From the NCBI GenBank assembly GCA_001464815.1, contig LNDW01000022.1:140290-204289 (forward strand): 64,000 bases of DNA, given 5' to 3'. The notes beneath the pieces are model-generated. The model was not told where the DNA came from. It did not search any database and saw nothing but the letters and a program-made list of their open reading frames with translations. Position 1 is the first letter of the stretch, and each line of letters begins with the position of its first letter. Shown here one piece after another: positions 18,475-27,315 of this stretch. The stretch is from Betaproteobacteria bacterium Ga0077527. GTDB taxonomy: Bacteria > Pseudomonadota > Gammaproteobacteria > Burkholderiales > SG8-41. Made by a program: the position numbers and the translations under genes.

Positions 18475-20259
18475 ATGACACTGTTCCGTATCATTGCGAA
18501 AATCTTTGCGCCGATTGCCGGCCTTGCGCTGGCCGCCTGCGCGCAGCCGCCGGTCAAGCCGGAGGCTGCCGCGCCGGTGAAACCCTTGCCGAAAGTGGTC
18601 GCGCAGCCCCCGGTTCCTGCGCAACCACCGCGCGCAGCACCGCTGCCCGGCGTCGAACTGACACAGGCCCTGCTGTTCCGCATCACGCTGGCCGAGATCG
18701 CCCTGCAGCGCGGCCAGGCGCATGTCGCGGTGCCGGCTTTTCTGGAGGTGGCCCGCGAAACCCGAGATCCGCGCCTTGCGCGTCGCGCCACCGAGGTGGC
18801 CTGGAGCGCGCGGTTTCTGCCCGCGGCACTGGAGGCCGCGACGCTATGGCTGCAGCTCGAGCCGGATTCGGTGCGGGCGCGGCAGACGGTGATTGCGTTG
18901 CTGGTCAACCAGTCGCGGCTCGACGATGCCCTGCCCCATCTGCGCAAATGGCTGGCGGCGGAGCCCGGTAATATCGGTCAGAATTTTCTGCAGCTGTCCT
19001 CGCTGGTCGGCGGGCATCAGGACAAGGCCGGTGTGCTGCGCCTGATGCGCACCCTGGCCGTGGATCATCCCGGAGTGGCCGAAGTACAGCTCGCCGTGGC
19101 CCAGGCCGCGTGGAATGCAGACGATAGTGCCGGCGCGCTGGCTGCATCCAATACGGCGCTCAAGTTGCGCCCGGATTGGGAGCTCGCGGCACTGTTCCAT
19201 GCACGCGCGTTGCAGCGCGAGTCGGTCGAACGAGCGCTGGTTTTTCTTGAGGAGTTCGTAAAGGCTAATTCCGGTGCCCGCGATGCGCGACTTAACTATG
19301 CGCGGATGCTGGTCAGCGCCAAGCGATTCCCGGAGGCGCGCAAGCAGTTCGAGGTGCTGGTGGGCGAGGCGCCGAACAATGCCGACATCGCGCTTGCTGT
19401 GGCAACGCTGTCGCTGCAGGCCAAGGATTACGTTGCTGCCGAGGTGCAGTTGCGGCGCGCGCTGGAGATCAATCCCAAGGATCCGGACACCATACGCCTC
19501 TATCTCGGGCAGGTCAGCGAGGAGTTGAAGCGCGACGAGCAGGCCTTGCGCTGGTATTCGAGCATCACCCACGGTCCGCAATTCATCCCGGCTCAGGCTC
19601 GTTACGCGGGGGTGCTCGCACGCCAGGGCCGCCTTGCCGATGCGCGAAAGTATCTGCAGGGCCTTGCGCCCGGGGATGCCCAGCAGCGCCTGCAGCTGAC
19701 GCTGGCCGAGGCTGCGCTGCTGCGCGAAGCCAAGGCCTATCAGGAAGCCTTCGATTTTCTCGGCAACGCGTTGGTTGCAACGCCGGACAGCCCCGACTTG
19801 CTCTACGACTACGCGATGTCGGCGGAAAAGGTGAACCGCTTCGACGTCATGGAAACCAATTTGCGCCGGCTGATTGCGTTGCGCCCGACCCACGCCCACG
19901 CCTTCAACGCGCTTGGCTACACGCTGGCGGACCGCAACGAGCGGCTCGAAGAGGCACGTGAGCTGATTCTCACCGCGCACAAGCTGGCTCCGGAGGATTC
20001 ATACATCATCGACAGCCTGGGTTGGGTTTATTACCGGCTCGGCGAGAACGAGCGTGCACTGGGTTACCTGCAGCGCGCCCATGTCGCGCGTCCTGACGCC
20101 GAAATCGCCGCCCACCTTGGCGAGGTACTGTGGGTCCTCGGCCGCCAGGCCGAGGCGCAGAAGGTCTGGTCCGAGGCGCTGCGCGGCCAGCCGAAAAACG
20201 AGGTGCTTGAGCGCACCGTGCAGCGATTCGCACCGGCGCTGCTGCAAAACCCGCAATGA
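18475..20259 (+). CDS. TPR-repeat lipoprotein upstream of lolB
   Basis: A 594-residue lipoprotein. The lipobox LAACA puts the acylated Cys at about residue 22, followed by a Pro/Ala-rich linker and then tandem tetratricopeptide repeats to the C-terminus, the clearest being ALGYTLADRNERLEEARELI and DSLGWVYYRLGENERALGYL. The ATG at 18475 is chosen because it opens the signal peptide; the frame is open further upstream without one. It shares a 4-nt overlap with lolB, an order conserved in betaproteobacteria. A scaffolding role is inferred only. Confidence 0.88.
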   Translation: MTLFRIIAKIFAPIAGLALAACAQPPVKPEAAAPVKPLPKVVAQPPVPAQPPRAAPLPGVELTQALLFRITLAEIALQRGQAHVAVPAFLEVARETRDPRLARRATEVAWSARFLPAALEAATLWLQLEPDSVRARQTVIALLVNQSRLDDALPHLRKWLAAEPGNIGQNFLQLSSLVGGHQDKAGVLRLMRTLAVDHPGVAEVQLAVAQAAWNADDSAGALAASNTALKLRPDWELAALFHARALQRESVERALVFLEEFVKANSGARDARLNYARMLVSAKRFPEARKQFEVLVGEAPNNADIALAVATLSLQAKDYVAAEVQLRRALEINPKDPDTIRLYLGQVSEELKRDEQALRWYSSITHGPQFIPAQARYAGVLARQGRLADARKYLQGLAPGDAQQRLQLTLAEAALLREAKAYQEAFDFLGNALVATPDSPDLLYDYAMSAEKVNRFDVMETNLRRLIALRPTHAHAFNALGYTLADRNERLEEARELILTAHKLAPEDSYIIDSLGWVYYRLGENERALGYLQRAHVARPDAEIAAHLGEVLWVLGRQAEAQKVWSEALRGQPKNEVLERTVQRFAPALLQNPQ

Positions 20260-20834
20260 TTCCGCGCTGCGTGCCGGCGGCGCTCGCGGCGCTGCTGCTC
20301 GCGGCCTGCGCCGGATTGTCTCCGGTCGAGCGCGCACCTGCCGCGACTTTTGACATCATCGGCCGCGTGCTCGTGAGTGGTGATAGCCGTGCCTTTTCCT
20401 CGAATCTGCGCTGGCAGCATGATGCCGGACGTGACGAACTGTGGCTGCTGACGCCACTGGGCCAGATACTCGCCCATATCAGCAGCGAGGCCGCCGGCGC
20501 CACGCTGATCACCGCTGACCGGCAGGAATTCCGCGACCGCTCGGCAGCCGCGCTGACGCAGCGCGCGCTGGGCTGGACCTTGCCGCTGGCCGAACTGCGA
20601 CACTGGATTATGGGAGTGCCGGCACCGCTGTTGCCGGCACAGGCCGTGCAGCGCGATGCCACCGGCCGGCTCGACCGGCTGGAGCAGAGCGGCTGGGCAC
20701 TGCGCATGGATTACGACGCCGCGCAGTCCCTGCCGCGGCGGCTTGAGCTGCGCCGCGACGGCCAGTTGATCAGGCTTGTTGTTGACCAACGGCGTGAAGC
20801 CCCGGGTGACACGCCGGGCGCGGCCAGACCATGA
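20256..20834 (+). CDS. lolB: Outer membrane lipoprotein receptor LolB
   Basis: A 192-residue lipoprotein with lipobox LLAAC. The mature part has FDIIGRVLVSGDSRAFSSNLRWQ and LWLLTPLGQILA, then PLAELRHWIMGVP, which are the recognisable LolB blocks. LolB accepts lipoproteins from periplasmic LolA and inserts them in the outer membrane. It lies between the TPR lipoprotein and ispE with ATGA overlaps on both sides, the common betaproteobacterial order. Confidence 0.93.
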   Translation: MIPRCVPAALAALLLAACAGLSPVERAPAATFDIIGRVLVSGDSRAFSSNLRWQHDAGRDELWLLTPLGQILAHISSEAAGATLITADRQEFRDRSAAALTQRALGWTLPLAELRHWIMGVPAPLLPAQAVQRDATGRLDRLEQSGWALRMDYDAAQSLPRRLELRRDGQLIRLVVDQRREAPGDTPGAARP

Positions 20835-21685
20835 ATTTCACCGCGTTTCCGGCGCCGGCCAAGCTGAACCTGATGCTGCGGGTCACTGGCCGCCGCGCCG
20901 ACGGCTATCATCTGCTGCAGACGGTGTTTCGCTTCATCGACCACGGCGATACCGTACGTATTGCCTTGCGCGAAGACGGTCTGATCACGCGCGGCCGGCC
21001 GCTTGCCGGCGTCAGCGAAGCGGATGACCTGACATTACGCGCGGCCCGGGCGCTGAAAACCCGCACCGGCTGCCGGCTCGGAGCCGAAATCGCGCTCGAC
21101 AAACGCTTGCCCATGGGCGGTGGCCTGGGCGGGGGCAGCTCGGATGCAGCGACCGTGCTGCTGGCGCTGAACCACTTGTGGCAGACCGGGGTGCCGCGCC
21201 GGCAACTTCAGGAGCTGGCCCTCGACCTGGGGGCTGATGTCCCGGTCTTTGTATTCGGCCGCAGCGCCTTGGCCGGTGGTATCGGCGAGCAGTTGCAGCC
21301 CCTGCCGCTGGCACCGGCCTGGTATCTGGTGCTGGTGCCGCCGGTGGCGGTGCCCACCGCAGCGGTTTTTGCCGACCCTGAATTGAAAAGGGACTCGGAA
21401 AAGGTTAAAATACAAGGCTTTTCCGTGCCTCCCGGCAACGATCTCGAAAGCGTGGTTTGCCGGGCATATCCGGAGGTCGCACGGCATCTGGCCTGGTTGC
21501 AGTCGCAGCGCTGGCAGGGGCAGCAGGGTGCCGCGCAGATGACCGGATCGGGAGCCTGTGTGTTCGCTGCTTTTGGCGATGCGCAGGCCGCGCGAGCCGT
21601 GTTTGCACGGCGACCGCCGGAAATGCAGGGTTTTGTTGCCCGCGGACTGGATCTGCATCCCTTGCTGGGCCTTGCTGAAGGCTGA
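20831..21685 (+). CDS. ispE: 4-diphosphocytidyl-2-C-methyl-D-erythritol kinase
   Basis: A 284-residue GHMP kinase. [22 protein letters not shown] at the N-terminus, the ATP-binding [13 protein letters not shown] loop and the C-terminal [10 protein letters not shown] motif identify IspE. It phosphorylates CDP-methylerythritol in the MEP isoprenoid pathway. Its position between lolB and tRNA-Gln/prs is standard for the group. Confidence 0.97.
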   Translation: MNFTAFPAPAKLNLMLRVTGRRADGYHLLQTVFRFIDHGDTVRIALREDGLITRGRPLAGVSEADDLTLRAARALKTRTGCRLGAEIALDKRLPMGGGLGGGSSDAATVLLALNHLWQTGVPRRQLQELALDLGADVPVFVFGRSALAGGIGEQLQPLPLAPAWYLVLVPPVAVPTAAVFADPELKRDSEKVKIQGFSVPPGNDLESVVCRAYPEVARHLAWLQSQRWQGQQGAAQMTGSGACVFAAFGDAQAARAVFARRPPEMQGFVARGLDLHPLLGLAEG

Positions 21686-21714
21686 GCCAGGGGCATCCGC
21701 GGCAGGGTTTCGGT

Positions 21715-21791
21715 TGGGGAGTCGCCAAGCTGGTTAAGGCACCGGATTTTGATTCCGGCATGCGAAGGTTCGAATCCTTCCTCCCCAGCCA
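21715..21791 (+). tRNA. tRNA-Gln (anticodon TTG)
   Basis: A 77-nt cloverleaf. The acceptor stem TGGGGAG pairs with CTCCCCA, followed by GCCA. The D arm starts at TCGCCAAGC, the anticodon stem CCGGA/TCCGG encloses TTTTGAT with anticodon TTG, and the T arm contains GGTTCGAATCC. The 3' CCA is encoded. It lies between ispE and prs, as in many beta- and gammaproteobacteria. Confidence 0.97.
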
Positions 21792-21834
21792 TCTGGATTG
21801 CCACCCCTGGGTGGCAGTCGACAGGGAGTCAGTC

Positions 21835-22785
21835 GTGGCACTCGACAGGATGATGGTGTTTACCGGCAACGCCAACCCGCGGCTCGCGGAGGCAGTGGTC
21901 GGCCATCTCGACATTCACATCGGCCGCGCCAAGGTCGGCCGTTTCAGCGACGGCGAGGTGATGGTGGAGATCCTCGAGAACGTCCGCGGCAAGGATGTGT
22001 TCATCCTGCAGTCGATTTGTGTTCCGACCAACGACAACCTGATGGAGCTGTTGGTGATGGTGGATGCGCTGAAGCGCGCCTCCGCCGGGCGGGTGACCGC
22101 GGCGATTCCGTACATGGGTTACGCGCGGCAGGACCGGCGCCCGAGCTCGGCGCGGGTTCCGATCACCGCCAAGGTGGTAGCCAACATGATGAGCAGCGTC
22201 GGTGTCGATCGCGTGCTGACGATGGACCTGCACTCGGAGCAAATCCAGGGCTTTTTCGACATCCCGGTGGACAACATCTATTCGGGACCGCTGTTGTTGG
22301 GCGACATCTGGAAACAGAATTTCAAGGATCTCGTGGTGGTGTCGCCGGACGTCGGCGGCGTGGTGCGGGCGCGGGCGCTGGCGAAGCGGCTGGAGGCGGA
22401 TCTGGCGATCATCGATAAGCGCCGGCCGCGGCCGAATGTGGCGACGGTGATGAACATCATCGGTGAAGTGGAGGGTCGCACCTGCGTGCTGGTGGACGAC
22501 ATGGTCGACACTGCGAACACGCTGTGCGAGGCTGCCGCGGCCCTGAAAAAGCACGGTGCGGTGAAGGTTCTGGCGTATTGCACCCACCCCGTGCTTTCGG
22601 GTTCGGCGGTGGAGCGCATCAGCGGCTCTGCTCTGGACGAGATTGTGGTCACAGACACCATCCCGCTCACTGAAACCAGCCGCCAGTGCAAGAAGATCCG
22701 CGTGCTGACCGTGGCAGGGCTGGTGGCGGAAACGATGCGCCGTATCAGCGCCGAGGATTCGGTGAGTTCGCTGTTCGTCGAATAA
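21835..22785 (+). CDS. prs: Ribose-phosphate pyrophosphokinase
   Basis: A 316-residue PRPP synthetase. Present are [13 protein letters not shown], the flexible-loop segment [16 protein letters not shown], and the PRPP-binding loop [12 protein letters not shown]. It makes PRPP from ribose-5-phosphate and ATP for nucleotide, His and Trp synthesis. The GTG at 21835 is chosen: AGGGAG sits 7 nt upstream and the residues [11 protein letters not shown] match the family start. The frame stays open back into the tRNA, which cannot be coding. Confidence 0.96.
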   Translation: MALDRMMVFTGNANPRLAEAVVGHLDIHIGRAKVGRFSDGEVMVEILENVRGKDVFILQSICVPTNDNLMELLVMVDALKRASAGRVTAAIPYMGYARQDRRPSSARVPITAKVVANMMSSVGVDRVLTMDLHSEQIQGFFDIPVDNIYSGPLLLGDIWKQNFKDLVVVSPDVGGVVRARALAKRLEADLAIIDKRRPRPNVATVMNIIGEVEGRTCVLVDDMVDTANTLCEAAAALKKHGAVKVLAYCTHPVLSGSAVERISGSALDEIVVTDTIPLTETSRQCKKIRVLTVAGLVAETMRRISAEDSVSSLFVE

Positions 22786-22801
22786 ACAGTTTTTTTACGG
22801 A

Positions 22802-22827
22802 AGCCGGCGTTTTGCCGGCTTTCTTTG
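22802..22827 (+). terminator. Terminator between prs and rplY
   Basis: AGCCGGC and GCCGGCT arms around a 5-nt loop, followed by TTCTTT. The T-tract is interrupted by one C. Confidence 0.75.
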
Positions 22828-22878
22828 CAACGCGGGGGTGATCTGGTCGCGGACCCTCCGCAACAACTGGAGAGCAAC

Positions 22879-23580
22879 ATGAAAATCGAAGTAACCGCGT
22901 TTCCGCGCACGAACGAGGGCAAGGGTGCGAGCCGCCGCCTGCGTGCGTCTGGTCGCGTCCCCGGAGTCATTTACGGTGCCGGCAAGGACGCGCAAAGTGT
23001 CGAGTTCGATCACAAGGCGCTGCTGCGCCACCTCAAGCTGGAAGCCTTCCATTCGTCGATTCTCGACATGGCGGTGGATGGCCAGAAGGACCGCGTGCTG
23101 CTGCGTGATTTCCAGATGCATCCCTGGAAGGAGCAGGTCCAGCACGTCGATTTCCAGCGCATCGACCCGAAAAAGAAGATTCACATGGCGGTGCCGCTGC
23201 ACTTCATGAACGCCGACATCTGTCCGGGCGTGAAGGTGGGCAAGGGCGTGGTCCAGCACATCATCAACGAACTGGAAATCCAGTGTCTGCCGGACAACCT
23301 GCCGGAATACATTGAAGTCGATCTCAAGGATCTCGAGCTCGGTCATTCGATCCATCTGGCCGAGCTGAAGCTGCCTAACGGTGTCGAGCCGACGGCGAAG
23401 ATGAAGACCGACAATCCCTCGGTGGTCACGGTGCAGGTGCCGAAGGTCGTTGCAGTCGAGGAGGAAGTGGCCGCAGCTCCGGTCACCGAGATCACCGGCC
23501 AGACACCCGAGGCCGCCGCCGCTGCCGCTGCGGGTGGCGACAAAAAAGAAGCCGACAAGAAACCGGCCGAGAAGAAATAA
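22879..23580 (+). CDS. rplY: 50S ribosomal protein L25/general stress protein Ctc
   Basis: A 233-residue long-form L25 (CTC type). The N-terminal 5S-rRNA-binding domain has RTNEGKGASRRLRASGRVP and VIYGAG. A second beta domain follows, with a charged Ala/Glu/Lys tail (residues about 195-233). GGAGAGCAAC precedes the ATG at 22879. It binds 5S rRNA in the large subunit. The long form with tail is usual outside enterics. Confidence 0.96.
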   Translation: MKIEVTAFPRTNEGKGASRRLRASGRVPGVIYGAGKDAQSVEFDHKALLRHLKLEAFHSSILDMAVDGQKDRVLLRDFQMHPWKEQVQHVDFQRIDPKKKIHMAVPLHFMNADICPGVKVGKGVVQHIINELEIQCLPDNLPEYIEVDLKDLELGHSIHLAELKLPNGVEPTAKMKTDNPSVVTVQVPKVVAVEEEVAAAPVTEITGQTPEAAAAAAAGGDKKEADKKPAEKK

Positions 23581-23631
23581 TCGAGCAATCCCAGCGGGAA
23601 CGGCCGGCCTTAGGGGCTGGCATCCCTGCGG

Positions 23632-23672
23632 CGCCCGCCAGATCGCGATCAACTGGCGGGCGTTTTATTTTG
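23632..23672 (+). terminator. Terminator between rplY and pth
   Basis: CGCCCGCCAG and CTGGCGGGCG arms (10 bp) enclose an 11-nt loop and are followed by TTTTATTTTG. It is 50 nt downstream of the rplY stop. Confidence 0.85.
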
Positions 23673-23735
23673 TAAAAAGTTATTTAAAAACAAAGATTTA
23701 CATTTTATTGCAAACAGCCGAGCACGACTTCCGAG

Positions 23736-24338
23736 ATGAAGCTGGTCGCCGGCCTGGGCAACCCGGGCAAAAAATACGAAGCCACGCGCCACAACGCCGG
23801 CTTCTGGTGGGTGGACGCGCTGGCGCGCGCCGCCGGTGCGGGTTTTCGCCTGGAGACGCGTTTTCATGGCGAGGTTGCACGCATCGGCACACCCGCGGGT
23901 GACGTATGGCTGCTCAAGCCCGCCACCTATATGAACGAATCGGGGCGGGCCGTCGGCGCGCTGGCTGATTTTTACAAGATAGCGGCTGGAGACATCCTGA
24001 TCGTGCACGACGAGCTGGACCTGCCGCCGGGCGGCATCCGTCTCAAGTTCGGCGGCAGCGGTTCGGGCAACGGCGTGCGCAACGTGATCCAGCGCCTCGG
24101 CACCCAGGAGTTCTGGCGTTTGCGCATCGGCATCGGACACCCGCGCGAACTCGCCAAAAGCGAGCAGGAGGTCGTCGATTACGTGCTGCATGCACCGCGT
24201 GCCGAAGAGCGGCGCGCGATTGATGAAGCACTCGGGCGAGCACATGAGGCTTGGCCGCTGATCGCGAAGGGCGACATGCAGGCGGCGATGCTGCTGTTGC
24301 ACACCAAACCCGGTTCCGGCCCCGCGCCGAAACCCTGA
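23736..24338 (+). CDS. pth: Peptidyl-tRNA hydrolase
   Basis: A 200-residue bacterial Pth. GLGNPGKKYEATRHNAGFW holds the catalytic His, KPATYMNESG the substrate loop, and VHDELDLPPG the Asp. It recycles tRNA from prematurely released peptidyl-tRNA. The gene lies between rplY and ychF, a conserved trio. Confidence 0.97.
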   Translation: MKLVAGLGNPGKKYEATRHNAGFWWVDALARAAGAGFRLETRFHGEVARIGTPAGDVWLLKPATYMNESGRAVGALADFYKIAAGDILIVHDELDLPPGGIRLKFGGSGSGNGVRNVIQRLGTQEFWRLRIGIGHPRELAKSEQEVVDYVLHAPRAEERRAIDEALGRAHEAWPLIAKGDMQAAMLLLHTKPGSGPAPKP

Positions 24339-24362
24339 TTCTTCTACCGAAAGCACACACCC

Positions 24363-25457
24363 ATGTCCCTCAAATGCGGCATCGTCGGCCTGCCCAATGT
24401 CGGCAAATCCACGCTGTTCAACGCGCTGACCAAGGCCGGTATCGCGGCTGAAAACTATCCCTTCTGCACCATCGAGCCCAATGTCGGCATCGTCGAAGTG
24501 CCGGACCCGCGGCTGAACGCGCTGGCGGCGATCGCCAAGCCGGAGAAGGTGCTGCCGGCGGTGGTCGAGTTCGTCGACATCGCCGGGTTGGTCGCCGGCG
24601 CATCGAAGGGCGAAGGGCTGGGCAACCAGTTTCTCGCCAACATCCGCGAGACCGATGCCATCGCCCATGTCGTGCGCTGTTTTGAAGACGAAAACGTCAT
24701 ACACGTCGCCGGCAGGATCGATCCGCTGTCCGACATCGAAACCATCAACACCGAGCTCGCGCTGGCCGACCTCTCCGCGGTTGAGCGTCATCTCGCCAAA
24801 TTTGCCAAGGCCGCCCGCTCCGGTACTGACAAGGAGGCGGCCAAGCTGGTGCCTGTGCTGGAAAAATGCCTGACCGTGCTGAACGAGGCCAGGCCGGTGC
24901 GCGCCCTGAAGCTCGATGAAGAGGAGCGGGCCCTGCTGAAGCCGCTGTGCCTGATCACCGAAAAGCCGACGATGTACGTGGCCAATGTCCGTGAGGGCGG
25001 TTTTGAAAACAACGCGCATCTGGCGGCGGTGCAGGCGCTGGGCTTGCGCGAACATGCGCCGGTGGTTGCGGTCTGCGCGGCCATCGAGGCCGAAATCGCC
25101 GACCTCGACGATGCCGACAAGGCGGTGTTCCTGCAGGACATCGGCATGAGCGAGCCGGGGCTCAACCGTGTCATCAGCGCCGGTTACACGCTACTCGGCT
25201 TGCAGACCTACTTTACCGCAGGACCGAAGGAGGTCCGTGCCTGGACCATACATCGCGGCGATGCCGCGCCCCGCGCTGCGGCGGCGATCCACACCGATTT
25301 CGAGAAGGGCTTCATCCGCGCCGAGGTCATCGCCTACGACGACTACATCGCCGGCAAGGGCGAGCAGGGCGCCAAGGAGGCCGGCAAAATGCGCCTCGAA
25401 GGCAAGGAGTACATCGTCAAGGACGGCGATGTGATGCACTTCCGCTTCAACGTCTGA
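24363..25457 (+). CDS. ychF: Redox-regulated ATPase YchF (Obg-like)
   Basis: A 364-residue OLA1/YchF P-loop protein. G1 GLPNVGKST, switch region DIAGLV, the ATP-favouring NVREGG variant in place of NKxD, and the C-terminal TGS domain ([24 protein letters not shown]). It is ribosome-associated and linked to stress responses. It starts 24 nt after pth. Confidence 0.96.
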   Translation: MSLKCGIVGLPNVGKSTLFNALTKAGIAAENYPFCTIEPNVGIVEVPDPRLNALAAIAKPEKVLPAVVEFVDIAGLVAGASKGEGLGNQFLANIRETDAIAHVVRCFEDENVIHVAGRIDPLSDIETINTELALADLSAVERHLAKFAKAARSGTDKEAAKLVPVLEKCLTVLNEARPVRALKLDEEERALLKPLCLITEKPTMYVANVREGGFENNAHLAAVQALGLREHAPVVAVCAAIEAEIADLDDADKAVFLQDIGMSEPGLNRVISAGYTLLGLQTYFTAGPKEVRAWTIHRGDAAPRAAAAIHTDFEKGFIRAEVIAYDDYIAGKGEQGAKEAGKMRLEGKEYIVKDGDVMHFRFNV

Positions 25458-25503
25458 CCCCCCCGCGTCCTCCCGCGGCAACACCCTGCAGCGTGCCCCG
25501 CTG

Positions 25504-25532
25504 TTGGTGCCGGCTTTGGCAGCGGCTATACT
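25504..25532 (+). promoter_or_regulatory. Sigma-70 promoter candidate for the ankyrin lipoprotein
   Basis: TTGGTG (25504-25509), a 17-nt spacer, and TATACT (25527-25532). The predicted transcript would start near 25540, just before the GGAGGG site of the ATG at 25566. Confidence 0.6.
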
Positions 25533-25565
25533 GCGGCATTGTCAGACCACCGGAGGGAATCGACC

Positions 25566-26393
25566 ATGGCCACGCATTCGACGCATTCCATATTCTGTTC
25601 CCCGGCCCTGAGTCCCCGTACAGTGTCGCGGATGCGAGCGCTGTGCGCCGCGCTGCTGATCACACTGGCTGCCGGTTGCGCCGGCACCGGCGGAAAGCTG
25701 TCCAGCGCCGATGCCGATGCCCTTGAAAATGCGATTGACCGCGATGATGCCGGTTATGTCTCGGCGGCCGTGCGTGGCGGCATTCCCGCCGACCAGCGCA
25801 TCCCCGCCGCCGGCTACTCGGCAGGCGCGCCGCTGATTGCACTGGCGGCGCGGGCCGCGTCATTGAACACCCTGCGTTTCCTGATCGGCGCCGGAGCCGA
25901 CGTCAACGCGCGCACCCCGGGCAACGAAACCCCGCTGATGCTGGCGGCTTATTTCCGTGATGATGGCGCCCATTCCGCGGAGCGCCACGATCAGGCAGTG
26001 CGCATCCTGCTCAAGGCCGGCGCGATGGTCGAGAACGACGCCTACAACTACACACCACTCGCCTACGCCGCCTACAACGACCGCCTGCGCGCGATGGTTT
26101 ATTTGCTGGAGCATGGCGCGCGGGTCGATGCCGATGCCGTCAATCGCCTGACCTATATCAATACGCCGCTGATGATGGCTTCGATTCAGGGTCACCGCGA
26201 AGCGGTGCGCGCGCTGCTTCGTGCCGGCGCGGATCCCTTCGTGCGCGTGCACAACGGCAACACGGCGCGCGAATTCGCGGCGAAATACCGGCATACCCAT
26301 GTCGAGCCGCTGCTCGCCTGCGCCGAGGCGCTGCCGCCGGGGCGGCGGTTTTCCCAGCACTGCGAAGGGCCCAACGTCGCCACCGGGCGTTGA
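25566..26393 (+). CDS. Ankyrin-repeat lipoprotein
   Basis: A 275-residue protein with a hydrophobic segment and lipobox LAAGC (Cys at about residue 39), then four to five ankyrin repeats (LNTLRFLIGAGADVNARTPG, NYTPLAYAAYNDRLRAMVYL, GHREAVRALLRAGADP). The ATG at 25566 has a good GGAGGG site, but the signal peptide proper begins at an internal ATG (25632) that lacks one. Ankyrin repeats bind protein partners; the partner is unknown. The gene's stop directly abuts that of the convergent EamA gene. Confidence 0.8.
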   Translation: MATHSTHSIFCSPALSPRTVSRMRALCAALLITLAAGCAGTGGKLSSADADALENAIDRDDAGYVSAAVRGGIPADQRIPAAGYSAGAPLIALAARAASLNTLRFLIGAGADVNARTPGNETPLMLAAYFRDDGAHSAERHDQAVRILLKAGAMVENDAYNYTPLAYAAYNDRLRAMVYLLEHGARVDADAVNRLTYINTPLMMASIQGHREAVRALLRAGADPFVRVHNGNTAREFAAKYRHTHVEPLLACAEALPPGRRFSQHCEGPNVATGR

Positions 26394-27308
26394 TCAGGCC
26401 GGCCGCGGCCTGATGCTGATGATCAGCACGCCGGCGAGCACCAGCAGCGCACCGGCCAGTTGAATCACACCAACCCGTTCGCCGAGGAACATCGCGGCAA
26501 ACGCCAGTGTCGCCACCGGGCCGATGCAGCCGATCAGTGAAACCTGGCTGGCGCCGATGCGGCGCAATCCCTCCGCCATCAGCCACAGCGGCAGCACCGT
26601 CGAAAACACCGCGAGCACCGCCACCAGCAGATAAACCTCCTGCCCCGCGCGCAGTGCCTCCAGCGGCCGCGTCGCCAGGAAATGCGCGAACACGAAGCCG
26701 GTGGCGATCAGCGAGGCATAGGCGGTGAATCGCATCGAGCCGAACTTGTGCACCAGGCGGCTGCCAGTGACCAGATACACCGCATAAGTCACCGCGCTGC
26801 CGAACACCAGCGCAGCGCCTAGCGCGGTCAGTCCCAGGTCGTCGCCGAGCCGCGCTTCGTCACTGAACACCAACGCAATCCCGGCGTAGGACAGCGCCAG
26901 CGACAACAGATGCCGGCCGCTCAGCGGCTGCTTCAGGAAGACCGCTGACAGCAGCAATACCAGTGTCGGATACAGGTACAGGATCAGCCGGCCGAAGCCG
27001 GCGGAGACATGTTGCAGTCCGGCGAGATCGAGAAAGCTGCCGAGGTAGTAGCCGAGAAAACCGAGCCCGGTGAGTGCCGCGATTTCGCGCCGGGTCACCT
27101 TTTCGGTCATCCGGCCAGCCCACAGCGCCATCAGCGTGAACAAGGGCGCAGCGAACAGCATGCGCAGCGTCAGCAGCGTGGTGGTGTCGATGCCGTGGAC
27201 ATAGGCGGCCTTGACCAGCACCGGTTTTCCGGAAAACGCGATCGAGCCGGCGAGCGCGCAGGCGACCCCGATCCAGGCGCCGCGTCGCGGCGCTTCGTTT
27301 GCCGACAT
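26394..27308 (-). CDS. EamA/DMT-family transporter
   Basis: A 304-residue membrane protein with ten predicted helices in two EamA repeats. The first begins WIGVACALAGSIAFSGKPVLVK and the second ends VGVIQLAGALLVLAGVLII. The family includes metabolite and amino acid exporters, and the substrate cannot be read from sequence. The ATG at 27308 is chosen because earlier in-frame codons lie inside the upstream HerA-like gene and encode low-complexity Arg/Ala residues. Confidence 0.85.
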   Translation of the reverse strand: MSANEAPRRGAWIGVACALAGSIAFSGKPVLVKAAYVHGIDTTTLLTLRMLFAAPLFTLMALWAGRMTEKVTRREIAALTGLGFLGYYLGSFLDLAGLQHVSAGFGRLILYLYPTLVLLLSAVFLKQPLSGRHLLSLALSYAGIALVFSDEARLGDDLGLTALGAALVFGSAVTYAVYLVTGSRLVHKFGSMRFTAYASLIATGFVFAHFLATRPLEALRAGQEVYLLVAVLAVFSTVLPLWLMAEGLRRIGASQVSLIGCIGPVATLAFAAMFLGERVGVIQLAGALLVLAGVLIISIRPRPA

Positions 27309-27315
27309 GTGGCGG

